64,000 nucleotides of DNA from Melastoma dodecandrum. Taxonomy: Eukaryota; Streptophyta; Magnoliopsida; Myrtales; Melastomataceae. A program made the position numbers and the translations under genes. Positions within the stretch are counted from its first letter, which is position 1; each line of letters opens with the position of its first letter. Positions 26,860-35,761 of the stretch are shown piece by piece. The stretch covers positions 1 through 64,000 of the forward strand of contig JARUPY010000231.1 of the NCBI GenBank assembly GCA_029817715.1, in the 5' to 3' direction. The notes beneath the pieces were generated by a model. That model was given only the letters and a program-made list of their open reading frames with translations, did no database searches and was not told the origin of the DNA.

Positions 26860-27810
26860 ATGAACAAAGGATCGCCGCGCTGGTACGATCGGCTCTACCG
26901 CCGATCCCGCCGGCTTCTCGGAATCAAGAAGCCCAGGCTCGGCGGCCCCTTCGTGACGAGCGCCGATGTGCTCAACCATTACGTTGCCGGCGTTCCCTCG
27001 GCGCAGAACGCGATCGATTCCGTCCCGGGCTGGATCGGCATGATGCCACCCCATACGGGCCTCGTCGCCGGCAAGAGCGCGCTGTTCGCCGACACGCGGA
27101 TCGCGTGGCTGCTGCAGTCCTACGATTGCGCCGGGAAGTCCGTGCTCGAGCTCGGCCCGCTCGAGGGCTTCCACACCTACATGGTGCACCAGGCCGGCGC
27201 CGCCTCCATCGACACGATCGAGGCCAACAACCTTGCCTTCGTGCGCTGCCTCATCACCAAGGAGATCCTGAAGCTGGATCGCGCCCATCTCTACCTCGGC
27301 GACTTCATGAAATGGCTCGAGGTGACGGACAAGCGCTACGACCTGATCATCGCCTCGGGCGTGCTCTACCATTCGCACGATCCCGTCCACCTGCTGGAGC
27401 TGATCGCCGAGAAGGCCGACGCCTTCTATCTCTGGACGCATTATTTCGACGAGGCGGCCATGCCGCCGGACGATCTGCGCCGGGTGCCCTTCTCGGAGCG
27501 CGTCGAGACGAAGACATGCCACGGCATCACCGTGCGGCTGCACGAGCGCAGCTACTACAAGGCGTGGCGCGATCCGGCGTTCTGCGGCGGCATCCAGGAC
27601 CGACACTTCTGGATCGATCGCGCCGACATCCTCGGCCTGATCGCCGCCTTCGGCTTCGATCGTGTGCTCATCGCCGACGAGGAGCCCGGCCACATGAACG
27701 GGCCGAGCTTCTCCGTCTTTGCCGAGCGTACCCCCGCCGCACCGGCCATCGCTGTGGGCGCAGCGGCGGCCGAGGACATGTCGGTCTCGCCTCCGGCCGT
27801 CGTCGCGTGA
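26860..27810 (+). CDS. Class I SAM-dependent methyltransferase
   Basis: A 316-residue protein. Motif I is VLELGPLEGFHT (a variant of the E/DxGxGxG loop), motif II acidic residue in DTIEANN, and motif IV region YDLIIASGVLYHSHDP resembles methyltransferases of the tRNA-uridine/CmoB type and of sugar-modifying enzymes. The ending MNGPSFSVFAER is typical of small-molecule methyltransferases. The N-terminus is basic (YRRSRRLLGIKKPRLGG). The substrate is unknown. It is divergent from the ABC permease by 133 bases. A TTG codon lies just before the ATG used here. Confidence 0.82.
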   Translation: MNKGSPRWYDRLYRRSRRLLGIKKPRLGGPFVTSADVLNHYVAGVPSAQNAIDSVPGWIGMMPPHTGLVAGKSALFADTRIAWLLQSYDCAGKSVLELGPLEGFHTYMVHQAGAASIDTIEANNLAFVRCLITKEILKLDRAHLYLGDFMKWLEVTDKRYDLIIASGVLYHSHDPVHLLELIAEKADAFYLWTHYFDEAAMPPDDLRRVPFSERVETKTCHGITVRLHERSYYKAWRDPAFCGGIQDRHFWIDRADILGLIAAFGFDRVLIADEEPGHMNGPSFSVFAERTPAAPAIAVGAAAAEDMSVSPPAVVA

Positions 27811-27887
27811 TAAGCTTGCAAAACGCCGCCTCCGACGGGCCCGCAGCCGTTAACGGGGTGTTTGCGTGTGGGGGATAATTTGACGGG

Positions 27888-28650
27888 ATGAGTTCCCGAG
27901 TTCACCACGAGGGCCGGCGGCGCATGCCCAGGCTCATGGCAATCGCGGCTGGCGCCGCCGTGCTCCTCGGCGTCGCCGGTTGCGACTCCGACGTCCCAAG
28001 CAGCCCCTATCCGGCGCCGATGGATTTCGCGATCCAGGGCATCGACGTCTCCAAGTACCAGGGCGACGTCGATTGGAACGCCGTCTCGGATTCGGGCGTC
28101 AAGTTCGCCTGGATCAAGGCGACCGAGGGCGGCGACTATCTCGACACCAAGTTCCGCCAGAACTGGGAGCTCGCGCGCCGCCGGCATCCGCCGCGGCGCC
28201 TATCATTTCGTCACCTGGTGCCGGAAGGCCGAGGAGCAGGCGGCGTGGTTCGTCTCCAACGTGCCCAACGACCCGTCCGCGCTCCCTCCCGTGCTCGATG
28301 TCGAGTGGAACCCCCAATCGCGGACCTGCCCGCACAAGATCCCGCGCGAGGACGCGCTCGCCGACATGCGGACGATCCTGGTGGCGATGGAGCGCGCCTA
28401 CGGCAAGCGCCCGGTGATCTACACTTCGGTCGACTTCCACCGCGACGTGCTGCAGGGCGAGTTCCAGGACTACCCGATGTGGGTGCGCAGCGTGAAGACG
28501 TATCCCGCCGTCAAGTACGGCGACCGGGCCTGGCGCTTCTGGCAGCACACGGCGACAGGAACGGTGCCCGGCGTCACCGGCTACGTCGACCGCAACTGCT
28601 ATTACGGCAGCCTCGACGACTGGCAGAACTGGCTGAAGACGCAGGGGTAG
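27888..28650 (+). CDS. GH25 (lysozyme) family lipoprotein, one frame break
   Basis: A predicted secreted muramidase of about 253 residues. The N-terminus has a signal with a lipobox, VLLGVAGC, so the mature protein should be lipid-anchored. The GH25 fold shows IQGIDVSKYQGDVDW at the first strand (catalytic Asp), WIKATEGGDYLD, and the catalytic pair region VLDVEWN (Asp/Glu). The C-terminal WRFWQHTATGTVPGV is typical. An extra base near 28171-28180 breaks the frame; the expected segment (GAYHFVTWCRKAEEQAAWF) reads in the next frame. The enzyme would cut beta-1,4 MurNAc-GlcNAc bonds. The neighbouring M23 peptidase is convergent. Confidence 0.85.
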
Positions 28651-28750
28651 AGCCACCGCCGTTGCGGGGCGGCGAAGCCGAACCTGGAAGCGGTGCTCTT
28701 TGCGGGCTTTGCCAAGCTCGTCCGGTATGGACGCAGGGGATGCCTGCCGA

Positions 28751-30040
28751 TCACCCCGCAAACAGGGCCGATCCCGCCTTGAGAAACCGCGCCGGATCGA
28801 CCGGCTCCCCGTTGATGCGGGTCTCGTAGTGCAGATGGGGACCTGTCGCGCGGCCCGTCGCGCCGACGCGGCCGACAACCGCGCCGACCGCCACGCGCTG
28901 ATGCACGACGACCTCGATCGACGAGAGATGCGCGTAGCGCGTCACGACCCCGTTGCCGTGGTCGATCTCGACCATGTTGCCGTAGCCGCCCTCTGAGCCG
29001 GCGACGGTCACGACGCCCGCGGCGGTCGCCTCGACCGCATCGCCGTAATTCTCGTGCAAATCGATCCCGGTGTGCATGGCCGGCCGGCCGTAGAAGGGAT
29101 CGACCCGCGCGCCGAACGTCGAGGTCACCTCGAGCGGGCCTTCGAGCGGCTTGCGGAGCGGCACGCGGTCGACGATCCGCTTCAGGCGCGCCTCCTGTGC
29201 GGCGGTTTCCCGCAACACCGCCATCGTCGCCTCGAAGCCCGCCGCGTCCAGGCCGGCGGCGTCGGCCGGCAGCGGCACGAAGGGGCCGCCGACATCGCCG
29301 CGCGGCGCCGTCTGCCAGCGCTCGGCCGGGATGTCGACCTCGGCGAGGGCGGCCTCCATGCGTTCCACCGAGCGGCTCATCGGCGCGCGCAGCTGCTCGA
29401 TCGCGGCGGTTTGCCGCGTCTCGACCCGCGTGAGGCCAGTCGCCAGCGCCGCCATGCGGTGCTCGGCGACCCCCGCGGCCGGAACGCCGCCGTCGCCGGT
29501 TTCGAGCGCGCTCGAATCGAGCGAGCGGAACGACGTGGCGGGCTCGAGCGCGGAAGGCGCATAGGCGCTCGCATCCGCGGGCAGGGCAGGGGTGGCCGGC
29601 GTCAGCAGCGGATTGCCGTGCGGGCCGGCTCCGGACACGAGCGCGTCGATCGCCGCCGCGCGCGCCTCCAGCTTGGCGCCGCGCGCCGCGAGGTCGCGGA
29701 TCGTGGTCTCGAGCGTGTTGCGGTCGATCATGCCGCGGCTCGACGCGCGGTCGAGCTCTGTGCGCAGCGCCGAGATGCGATCCTCGTAGGCATACTGCAT
29801 GTCGGTCTGGCGGGTGATCAGCGAGGCGAGCAGCTGGTCGTGGAAGACGAGGTATAGCGAGGCGCAGAGATACCAGGCGGCGAGCAGCGGAAGGCCGACG
29901 AGGACGGCCAGGGACACCCAACGGTTGGGGGCGAAGGTCCGTCTGCGGCCACGCCACTGCATCGAGAGGGCGAGGGCAGGTATCGCCGGGTAAGGGGATT
30001 GGAGGGCCATCGGCGGGTTCCGCAACAGCGTCTCCGGCAT
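28751..30040 (-). CDS. M23 family metallopeptidase (LytM domain)
   Basis: A 429-residue inner-membrane-anchored protein. One membrane helix lies near residues 42-68 (SLAVLVGLPLLAAWYLCASL), followed by a coiled-coil rich region (DRISALRTELDRASS) with an Ala/Pro-rich middle. The C-terminal LytM domain has zinc ligands in MHTGIDLHENYG (H-x3-D) and GPHLHYE (H-x-H), so it is predicted active and would cut peptidoglycan cross-bridges. The end LHYETRINGEPVDPARFL is the standard family finish. It is divergent from plsY. An alternative ATG is 30010. Confidence 0.9.
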   Translation of the reverse strand: MPETLLRNPPMALQSPYPAIPALALSMQWRGRRRTFAPNRWVSLAVLVGLPLLAAWYLCASLYLVFHDQLLASLITRQTDMQYAYEDRISALRTELDRASSRGMIDRNTLETTIRDLAARGAKLEARAAAIDALVSGAGPHGNPLLTPATPALPADASAYAPSALEPATSFRSLDSSALETGDGGVPAAGVAEHRMAALATGLTRVETRQTAAIEQLRAPMSRSVERMEAALAEVDIPAERWQTAPRGDVGGPFVPLPADAAGLDAAGFEATMAVLRETAAQEARLKRIVDRVPLRKPLEGPLEVTSTFGARVDPFYGRPAMHTGIDLHENYGDAVEATAAGVVTVAGSEGGYGNMVEIDHGNGVVTRYAHLSSIEVVVHQRVAVGAVVGRVGATGRATGPHLHYETRINGEPVDPARFLKAGSALFAG

Positions 30041-30138
30041 AAGGCACGGTTAAGGTTAATGGACGGATAAGGGGGCCTGCTGGTTCGTTGCCTCGTCGGT
30101 ACGCGCCCGTTACGTTGCGGCGCCCACCGGACCTCGCC

Positions 30139-30747
30139 ATGCTGCCTTCCCTCATTGCGCTCGTCTTTGGATATATTGCCGGATCGATCCCCTCGGGCGT
30201 CATCGTCACGCGCCTCGCCGGCGCGGAGGACCCGCGTGGCATCGGCTCGAAGAACATCGGCGCGACGAACGTCCTGCGGACGGGCCGCAAGGATCTCGCG
30301 GCGATCACGCTCGTTGCCGACGCCCTCAAGGGCACGATCGCCGTTCTCATCGCTGCGCATTTCGACGCCGGCGCAGCGCCCGTGCATCTCGCCGTGATGG
30401 CGGCGATCGGTGCCTTCTTCGGACACCTCTTTCCGCTCTTCCTAGGGTTCAGAGGCGGCAAAGGCGTTGCGACCTTCATGGGCTGTCTCATCGGGGTCGC
30501 CTGGCCGGCCGCGCTCGTCTTCGCGGCGTTCTGGCTCGCCGCCGCCTTCGCCACGCGCTACTCGTCGGCCGCCGCGCTCACCGCCAGCGCGACGACGCCG
30601 GTGCTTCTCTTCCTGATGGGGCGGGGCGACGCGGCGCTGGTCTTCGCAGGGCTTGCCATCGTGCTTTGGATCAAGCACGGCGCCAACATAAGCCGCCTGC
30701 TCGACGGGACCGAGAGCAAGATCGGCCAGAAGAAGCAACCGACATGA
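30139..30747 (+). CDS. plsY: Acyl-phosphate:glycerol-3-phosphate acyltransferase
   Basis: Makes lysophosphatidic acid from acyl-phosphate and glycerol 3-phosphate at the inner membrane, the first committed phospholipid step. The 202-residue protein has five predicted helices and the three conserved motifs: [22 protein letters not shown] and [18 protein letters not shown]. The ATG at 30139 is chosen; an upstream frame extension has no family similarity. The stop overlaps the dprA start (ATGA), so both are one transcript, as in many Hyphomicrobiales. Confidence 0.95.
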   Translation: MLPSLIALVFGYIAGSIPSGVIVTRLAGAEDPRGIGSKNIGATNVLRTGRKDLAAITLVADALKGTIAVLIAAHFDAGAAPVHLAVMAAIGAFFGHLFPLFLGFRGGKGVATFMGCLIGVAWPAALVFAAFWLAAAFATRYSSAAALTASATTPVLLFLMGRGDAALVFAGLAIVLWIKHGANISRLLDGTESKIGQKKQPT

Positions 30748-31958
30748 ATCCGGCGCCGCGCGAGACCTTCGACGCCGAGCGCCGCTTCGCCTGGCTTCGG
30801 CTCTGGCGCTCCGAGAACGTCGGGCCCCGCACCTTTCAGTCGCTGCTGAAGCGCTACGGCACTGCCGAGGCCGCGCTCGACGCGCTGCCGGGGCTTCTCA
30901 AGAAAGCAAGCCCGGGCCGGGCGATCCGCATCGCCGCGCCGGATGAGATCGCCCGCGAGATCGAGGCGGCGGAGCGTCTCGGCGCCCGCTTTCTTTGCCT
31001 CGAAGAGGCCGGCTACCCGCCGCTGCTGCGCGAAATCGACAGCGCGCCCGCCGTCCTCGCCGTGCGCGGCAATCCGGCGGTGCTCGACCGCCCGGCGATC
31101 GCCATCGTCGGCGGCCGCGACGCCTCGACGGCCGGGCTCGCCTTCACCGAGCGGCTGGCGCGCGGCCTCGCCCAGGCCGGCTATGTCATCGTCTCCGGCC
31201 TCGCACGCGGCATCGACAGCCGGGCGCATCGCGCGAGCCTCGCCACCGGTACGATCGCGGTCCTCGCTGGCGGCCACGACAAGCTCTATCCCGCCGACCA
31301 GGGGCCGTTCATGGCTCAGATCCTCGAGGACGGCGCGGCGCTCTCCGAGATGCCGTTCGGCTGGGAGGCGCGCGGCCGCGATTTCCCGCGCCGCAACCGG
31401 CTCGTGTCCGGGCTTTCGCTTGGCGTCGTGGTGGTCGAGGCGGCGCCGCGCTCGGGCTCGCTGATCACCGCGCGCTTTGCGGCCGAGCAGGGCCGCGAAG
31501 TCTTCGCCGTGCCGGGCTCGCCGCTCGATCCGCGCGCCGAGGGCACCAACGATCTGATCCGCGACGGCGCCACGTTCTGCGCCGACGTCGACGACATTTT
31601 GCGCGCGCTGGCCGACCGGGGGCCGGGGAAGGGCGACCTCTTCGCCGACCGGGACAAGGCGGCCGAGGCGCCTCTATGGGACGAGCTCGACCTGTTCGGC
31701 ACCGAGCCGGCGCCATCGGCGGCCGGGCTGTTTGCCGAGCCGGAGGCGGTGGCGCCTGTCCTGCTCGCCGAGGCCGCGCGTCCGCCGCTCGAGCGCGTCG
31801 TCGAGGGCCTCGGCCCGGCGCCGGTCTCGCTCGACGAGCTGGCGCGGGTGATCGACCTGCCGATCCGGGAGGTGCGCACCGCCATCCTCGAGCTGGAGAT
31901 CGCCGGCCGCATCGAACGCCACGGCGGCGCCATGGTGTCGCTGCTGATGGATCGCTGA
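30744..31958 (+). CDS. dprA: DNA-processing protein DprA
   Basis: Binds single-stranded DNA and loads RecA during natural transformation. The 404-residue protein has an N-terminal SAM-like part ([20 protein letters not shown]), the Rossmann-like core with [11 protein letters not shown], the GRDFPRRNR motif, [12 protein letters not shown] and [17 protein letters not shown], and a C-terminal winged helix ([20 protein letters not shown]). It is complete. It overlaps plsY by four bases. Presence of dprA does not by itself prove competence; most bacteria carry it. Confidence 0.95.
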   Translation: MNPAPRETFDAERRFAWLRLWRSENVGPRTFQSLLKRYGTAEAALDALPGLLKKASPGRAIRIAAPDEIAREIEAAERLGARFLCLEEAGYPPLLREIDSAPAVLAVRGNPAVLDRPAIAIVGGRDASTAGLAFTERLARGLAQAGYVIVSGLARGIDSRAHRASLATGTIAVLAGGHDKLYPADQGPFMAQILEDGAALSEMPFGWEARGRDFPRRNRLVSGLSLGVVVVEAAPRSGSLITARFAAEQGREVFAVPGSPLDPRAEGTNDLIRDGATFCADVDDILRALADRGPGKGDLFADRDKAAEAPLWDELDLFGTEPAPSAAGLFAEPEAVAPVLLAEAARPPLERVVEGLGPAPVSLDELARVIDLPIREVRTAILELEIAGRIERHGGAMVSLLMDR

Positions 31959-31983
31959 TCCTCCTCCGCTTCGCGGGTGAGGA

Positions 31984-33252
31984 TTATCCCGGCACTGCGG
32001 GGACGCGCTGCTTCTCGTCCTCCGCAGGCGTGTTCGGCGGCGGCTTGTCCTTCGGCGGTGGCGGCGTGTCGGCCGGCGCCTCGCTGACGGCGCCCTCCGC
32101 CTTGGCGCGGTCGAGGTCGCCGAACGAGCCGAGCGGGAAGCGCAGGACGGGCTTGATCACCCGCCCGTCGCGAAACGCGTCGAGGGCATCGTTGACCAGC
32201 TCGAAAGGAAAGAAGCTGAGCAGCTTGTCGATCGGCAGCCGTCCCTGCGCCTGCAGCGCGACCAGTTCGGGAATCAGCACCTGCGGGTCGGCGTGGCCGT
32301 CGGCGGAGATCACCAAGGTCTCGCCGTCGGCGAGCTGGTCCTCGAAATCGATCCTCTCTCCGGGCGGCGGATCGACCAACGCGCAGGTGCCGCCGGGCGC
32401 CAGGCTGTCGAAACAGGCTTTCCGCGACGCCGCGTCGCCGATCGTGTCGAGCGCGAAGCGCGCGCCGGCGCCCGTCATGCTTCGGACGGCGGAGGCGAGA
32501 TCGTCGTCGGTGTGGACGGCGACCGTCGCGCCGACCTCCGTCGCGAGCGCCCGGCGCGCCTCCTCGGGATCGGCGACGAAGATCGTGCCGGCGCCATGCG
32601 CCTTCGCCACCATGATCGCGACGAGGCCGATCGCGTCGGCCCCGGTGACGACGAGCGTGTCCTCGGCCTCGAAGCGAAAGCCCTGCGCGATCACGCCGGC
32701 GCCGATCAACAGCTCGCTGCCCAATCCGGCGAGGATCTCGAGCGGGGCGTCGACCGGCAGCTTGATCGCCGAGGCGGCGCGGCAGAGCGCGTGGGTCGCG
32801 AAGGAGGACTGGCCGAAGAAGAAGCCGTTGACCGCGACATCCTCACGCGGCTCCGTGGCGTCCGCCCGCTCCTCGATGAGGAACGGTGCCGAGCCGTCGA
32901 GCCGCCGCCCGGCGAGGTTCAGCGCCGGGAAATCCTCGCAGCGGCGCGGGTTGCCGGCGGCGCAGCGCGGGCAATGGCCGCAGGCGCCGGCACTGACGAT
33001 CACCGTGTCGCCGGGGCCGAGCCCGCTGACGTCCTCGCCGACACCCTCGACGATGCCGGCGCCCTCCGAGCCCGGCACGAAGGGCATCGGCATCGGCAGC
33101 ACGCCGTCGATGGCCTCGGTGTCTGCGCCGGCGATCCCGCAGGCCACCATGCGCACGAGCACCTCGTCGCGGCGCGGCTCGTCGATCCGGTCGAGCCCCT
33201 CGATCGCGAGCGGCGCGTGGCGCGTGCGGGCGACGGCGGCTTTGACTTTCAC
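31984..33252 (-). CDS. MDR superfamily zinc-type alcohol dehydrogenase with altered catalytic site
   Basis: A 422-residue medium-chain dehydrogenase. The structural zinc Cys cluster is intact: ACGHCPRCAAGNPRRC. The segment LNLAGRRLDGS resembles aryl-alcohol dehydrogenases. The nucleotide site reads LVVTGADAIGLVAIMVAKAHG. At the catalytic zinc, the first Cys is in VACGIAGAD, but the usual GHE motif is GSE in VPGSEGAGIVEG, so the His ligand is Ser. This may reduce or lose catalytic zinc. The C-terminal 45 residues are a Pro/Glu/Lys-rich tail not found in typical family members. Substrate is unknown. It is convergent with dprA. Confidence 0.85.
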   Translation of the reverse strand: MKVKAAVARTRHAPLAIEGLDRIDEPRRDEVLVRMVACGIAGADTEAIDGVLPMPMPFVPGSEGAGIVEGVGEDVSGLGPGDTVIVSAGACGHCPRCAAGNPRRCEDFPALNLAGRRLDGSAPFLIEERADATEPREDVAVNGFFFGQSSFATHALCRAASAIKLPVDAPLEILAGLGSELLIGAGVIAQGFRFEAEDTLVVTGADAIGLVAIMVAKAHGAGTIFVADPEEARRALATEVGATVAVHTDDDLASAVRSMTGAGARFALDTIGDAASRKACFDSLAPGGTCALVDPPPGERIDFEDQLADGETLVISADGHADPQVLIPELVALQAQGRLPIDKLLSFFPFELVNDALDAFRDGRVIKPVLRFPLGSFGDLDRAKAEGAVSEAPADTPPPPKDKPPPNTPAEDEKQRVPAVPG

Positions 33253-33372
33253 GGCACGGCTTCCTCCGGGACCAGGCAGCCTACAGGCTCCGGACGCCGG
33301 CCAAAAGTCCTGCTTAGGGGGCGCACTCTTGGGATGCCGAGTGGTGCCGCGTTAAAGAAACGGACGCCGGGC

Positions 33373-33392
33373 GAACGAATCGTCGACGAATC
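33373..33392 (+). repeat. 20-base direct repeat, copy 1
   Basis: GAACGAATCGTCGACGAATC, identical to the copy at 33605-33624. The centre CGTCGACG is palindromic. The following 50 bases are only loosely similar between copies. Confidence 0.8.
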
Positions 33393-33604
33393 GAGCGAGG
33401 CCGCCGGTTGCGGCTTCGTTCGTACCAGATGATGTGTGGCGATCGGCCTCGGCCACAAGGCGCCGCGGCGCTCGGCGTGCGGCCAAGTCGGTCGCGGGTC
33501 GTCCCGTTAACCGTTGCGTCTCAAACCGAGACGCCTTCCTTGCCGGCTGCTTGTCACGTGCTGCGCGCACGGTGCGGCCCGCCTTAACGATCGGCACGGC
33601 GGCT

Positions 33605-33624
33605 GAACGAATCGTCGACGAATC
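33605..33624 (+). repeat. 20-base direct repeat, copy 2
   Basis: Identical to 33373-33392. It ends about 150 bases before the DUF72 start, so it could be a control element for that gene; I cannot show this. Confidence 0.8.
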
Positions 33625-33770
33625 ATCGCTCGCGCGCTGTTTCGCCTCTGTTCGTGCTACATGTGGCGTGGCCGCGCAGCCGAGACGCGAGAACCGGGCT
33701 CGAAGCGCGACCGGTGCTTTGCGATCGGGGCAGGAATTGTAAACGCCACCGACCCAATTCGGGACATGAG

Positions 33771-34571
33771 ATGACGAAGCAGGCGGGACGGATCAGGGTC
33801 GGCATCGGCGGCTGGACCTACGAGCCGTGGCGCGAAACCTTCTATCCGCCCGAGGTGGCGAAGGCGAAGGAGCTCGCCTACGCGAGCCGCCAGGTGACCT
33901 CGATCGAGATCAACGGCACCTATTACCGCACGCAAAGCGCGACGAGCTTCCGCAAGTGGGCGGCGGAGACGCCGGACGACTTCGTCTTCGCGGTCAAGGC
34001 CAATCGTTTTACGACAAACCGCAAGGACCTAGCCGACGGGCGCGAGTCGATCACCCGCTTCGTGGAGAGCGGCATCGCCGAGCTGGGGCCGAAGCTCGGG
34101 CCGATTCTCTGGCAATTCGCGCCGACGAAGAAATTCTCCGCGGACGAGATCGAGGCTTTTCTCGTGGGCCTGCCGCGTGAGCAGGACGGCGTGCGGCTGC
34201 GCCATGTCGTCGAGGTGCGCCACAAGAGCTTCGTCTCGCCCGACGTCGTCGGGCTGGCACGCAAGCACGGGATCGCGATCTGTCTTGCCATCTCGGACGA
34301 CTATCCGCTCATCGCCGATCCGACCGCGAGTTTCTGCTATCTGCGGCTGCAGACGACGAGCGCCGAGGCGGAAGCGGGCTACGACGCGGCGACGATCGCG
34401 CTATGGGCCGAGCGGGTCCGCGCGCTCGCCGCGGGCGAGCCGGCGCCGGGCCTGCCGCTCCTCGCCGAGGCGCCCCCGGCGGAGCCGCGCGACTGCTTCG
34501 TCTACATGATCTCCGGGGCCAAAGAGCGCAATCCGGCGGCGGCGCGGGCGCTCATCGCGGCGCTAGGGTAG
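33771..34571 (+). CDS. DUF72 domain-containing protein
   Basis: A 266-residue TIM-barrel-like protein of the DUF72 (YecE) family, whose function is not established. Family hallmarks: VGIGGWTYEPWRETFYP at the N-terminus, TSIEINGTYYR, FVFAVKANRF, ILWQFAPTKKFSAD, VVEVRHKSF and near the end CFVYMISGAKERNPAAA. The ATG at 33771 is chosen because it starts just before the first conserved strand; the longer in-frame start is not supported. It is alone on its strand. A REP-like palindrome follows. Confidence 0.88.
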   Translation: MTKQAGRIRVGIGGWTYEPWRETFYPPEVAKAKELAYASRQVTSIEINGTYYRTQSATSFRKWAAETPDDFVFAVKANRFTTNRKDLADGRESITRFVESGIAELGPKLGPILWQFAPTKKFSADEIEAFLVGLPREQDGVRLRHVVEVRHKSFVSPDVVGLARKHGIAICLAISDDYPLIADPTASFCYLRLQTTSAEAEAGYDAATIALWAERVRALAAGEPAPGLPLLAEAPPAEPRDCFVYMISGAKERNPAAARALIAALG

Positions 34572-34580
34572 ATGTGCTCG

Positions 34581-34614
34581 GTCCCTCCTTCTCCCCGCAA
34601 GCGGGAGAAGGGAC
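34581..34614. repeat. REP-like palindrome, copy 2 (also likely terminator)
   Basis: CCTTCTCCCCGC-AA-GCGGGAGAAGG with one unpaired C, framed by GTCC and GGAC. It lies between convergent DUF72 and the efflux operon. Same family as 12921-12946 and 52309-52332. Confidence 0.7.
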
Positions 34615-34622
34615 AGACCGAC

Positions 34623-35558
34623 TCACCGCGCCCCGAAAAGATCCGCGAACTCCATCCTGATCGTGTCCCACGTCGAGGTCTGCTCGGCCGGCTTCGGCGT
34701 GACGATCACCGTCGCCGTCATGCCGGCGGACAGCGTGACGTGGTCCGGCACCTTGTCGATCTTGATGCGCACGGGAATACGCTGGGCCAGGCGTACCCAG
34801 GTGTAGACCGCCTGCACGGAGGGAAGCCCCTGCGTGCTGACCGTCGCATTCTGGGTCGAGATGCCGCGCGTGATGCTCTGCACGTGGCCGGCGAGCGGCG
34901 CGCCGTAGCCCATGAGGTAGACCTTGGCGGCATCCCCGATCTGGAAGCTGCCCATCTTGGTCTCCTCGAAATACCCGTTCACCCAGTACGAGTCGCTGTC
35001 GATGATCGAGATGTTCGCGGTCCCGGTGTTGGCGTAGTCGCCGACGCGCATCTGCAGGTTGGTCACGTAGCCGTTGACGGTGGAGCGGACGTCGGTGCGC
35101 TCGAGGTTCACCTTGGCCTTTTCGAGGTTGGCGAGCGCCGTCTGATATGCGCCCTGCGCGACCTCGTAGTCGCCGGCATAGCGCTGCTTTTCCTCGATCG
35201 AGGTGGACAGCGTGGTCAGCTCCTGGCGCCGCTTGTTCTGCGCCTGCTTGACGTCGAGGTCGGCCTTCTTCGAGGCGACATCGGCGTTGGCCATGTCGAG
35301 GGCGATCTTGTAGTCGGCCTTGTCGATCACGTAGAGGATGTCGCCCTTGTGGACGAACTGGTTGTCGTGCGCGTTGAGCGCGACGATCTGGCCCGCCACC
35401 TGCGGCGCGATGTTCGCCACCTGCACGCGCACCTGCCCGTCGCGCGTCCAGGGCGACACCATATAGTGCTCCCACAGGCCGAACACCGCGACGGCCGCGC
35501 CGATGAGAAGGAAGCTCGTCAGGATGACGCGGATGACGCGGCGGGCTCGGTTGAACAT
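34623..35558 (-). CDS. HlyD/EmrA family membrane-fusion protein of an AaeAB-like efflux system
   Basis: Periplasmic adaptor of a tripartite efflux pump, 311 residues. One N-terminal membrane anchor (VILTSFLLIGAAVAVFGLWE) precedes the biotinyl-lipoyl half-motif VRVQVANIAPQVAGQIVALN. Then there is a helical hairpin (DVKQAQNKRRQELTTLSTS), the second lipoyl half NLERTDVRSTVNGYV, and a beta-barrel domain with VNGYFEETKMGSFQIG. This matches AaeA. It is the last gene of the operon after the FUSC pump and the small DUF1656 protein. The ATG at 35558 gives the family start; the longer frame does not. Confidence 0.92.
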   Translation of the reverse strand: MFNRARRVIRVILTSFLLIGAAVAVFGLWEHYMVSPWTRDGQVRVQVANIAPQVAGQIVALNAHDNQFVHKGDILYVIDKADYKIALDMANADVASKKADLDVKQAQNKRRQELTTLSTSIEEKQRYAGDYEVAQGAYQTALANLEKAKVNLERTDVRSTVNGYVTNLQMRVGDYANTGTANISIIDSDSYWVNGYFEETKMGSFQIGDAAKVYLMGYGAPLAGHVQSITRGISTQNATVSTQGLPSVQAVYTWVRLAQRIPVRIKIDKVPDHVTLSAGMTATVIVTPKPAEQTSTWDTIRMEFADLFGAR

Positions 35559-35569
35559 CGTTGGTCCGC

Positions 35570-35761
35570 TCACAGAAGGATATTGAGGCAGGCGAGCATG
35601 CAGAGATAGACGGCGGCCTCGGCAAGCAGCGGGTGCCAGAACCATTTGTGGAACTCGAGGTGCACGAGGACGAGCCTGACGGGCACGAACAGGATGCCCG
35701 CGATCAGCGCGTATTTGACGAAGGGCGTGATGAGCAGCCCGGCGATCACGAATTCTCTCAT
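35570..35761 (-). CDS. DUF1656 (AaeX-like) small membrane protein
   Basis: A 63-residue protein with two predicted membrane helices (LLITPFVKYALIAGILFVPV and AVYLCMLACL). Small proteins of this family sit between the FUSC pump and the HlyD adaptor in AaeXAB-type operons; their exact role is not known. Its ATG overlaps the FUSC stop (ATGA). The HlyD gene starts 11 bases later. Confidence 0.88.
   Translation of the reverse strand: MREFVIAGLLITPFVKYALIAGILFVPVRLVLVHLEFHKWFWHPLLAEAAVYLCMLACLNILL

Larger units (their letters stand above)
33253..33770. other. Large intergenic region with duplicated element
   Basis: 518 bases between the dehydrogenase and the DUF72 gene. No credible ORF. Two copies of a 20-base sequence, with looser similarity in the following 50 bases, lie 232 bases apart and are listed separately. 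Both are followed by GTTCGT and ATGTG-TGGCG-like sequence. It could host a small RNA or be a decayed duplication. Confidence 0.5.

Noticed and set aside
30995..33355. A 786-codon plus-strand ORF running through dprA and the dehydrogenase
   Set aside because: Crosses two well-supported genes on different strands, with no similarity of its own.
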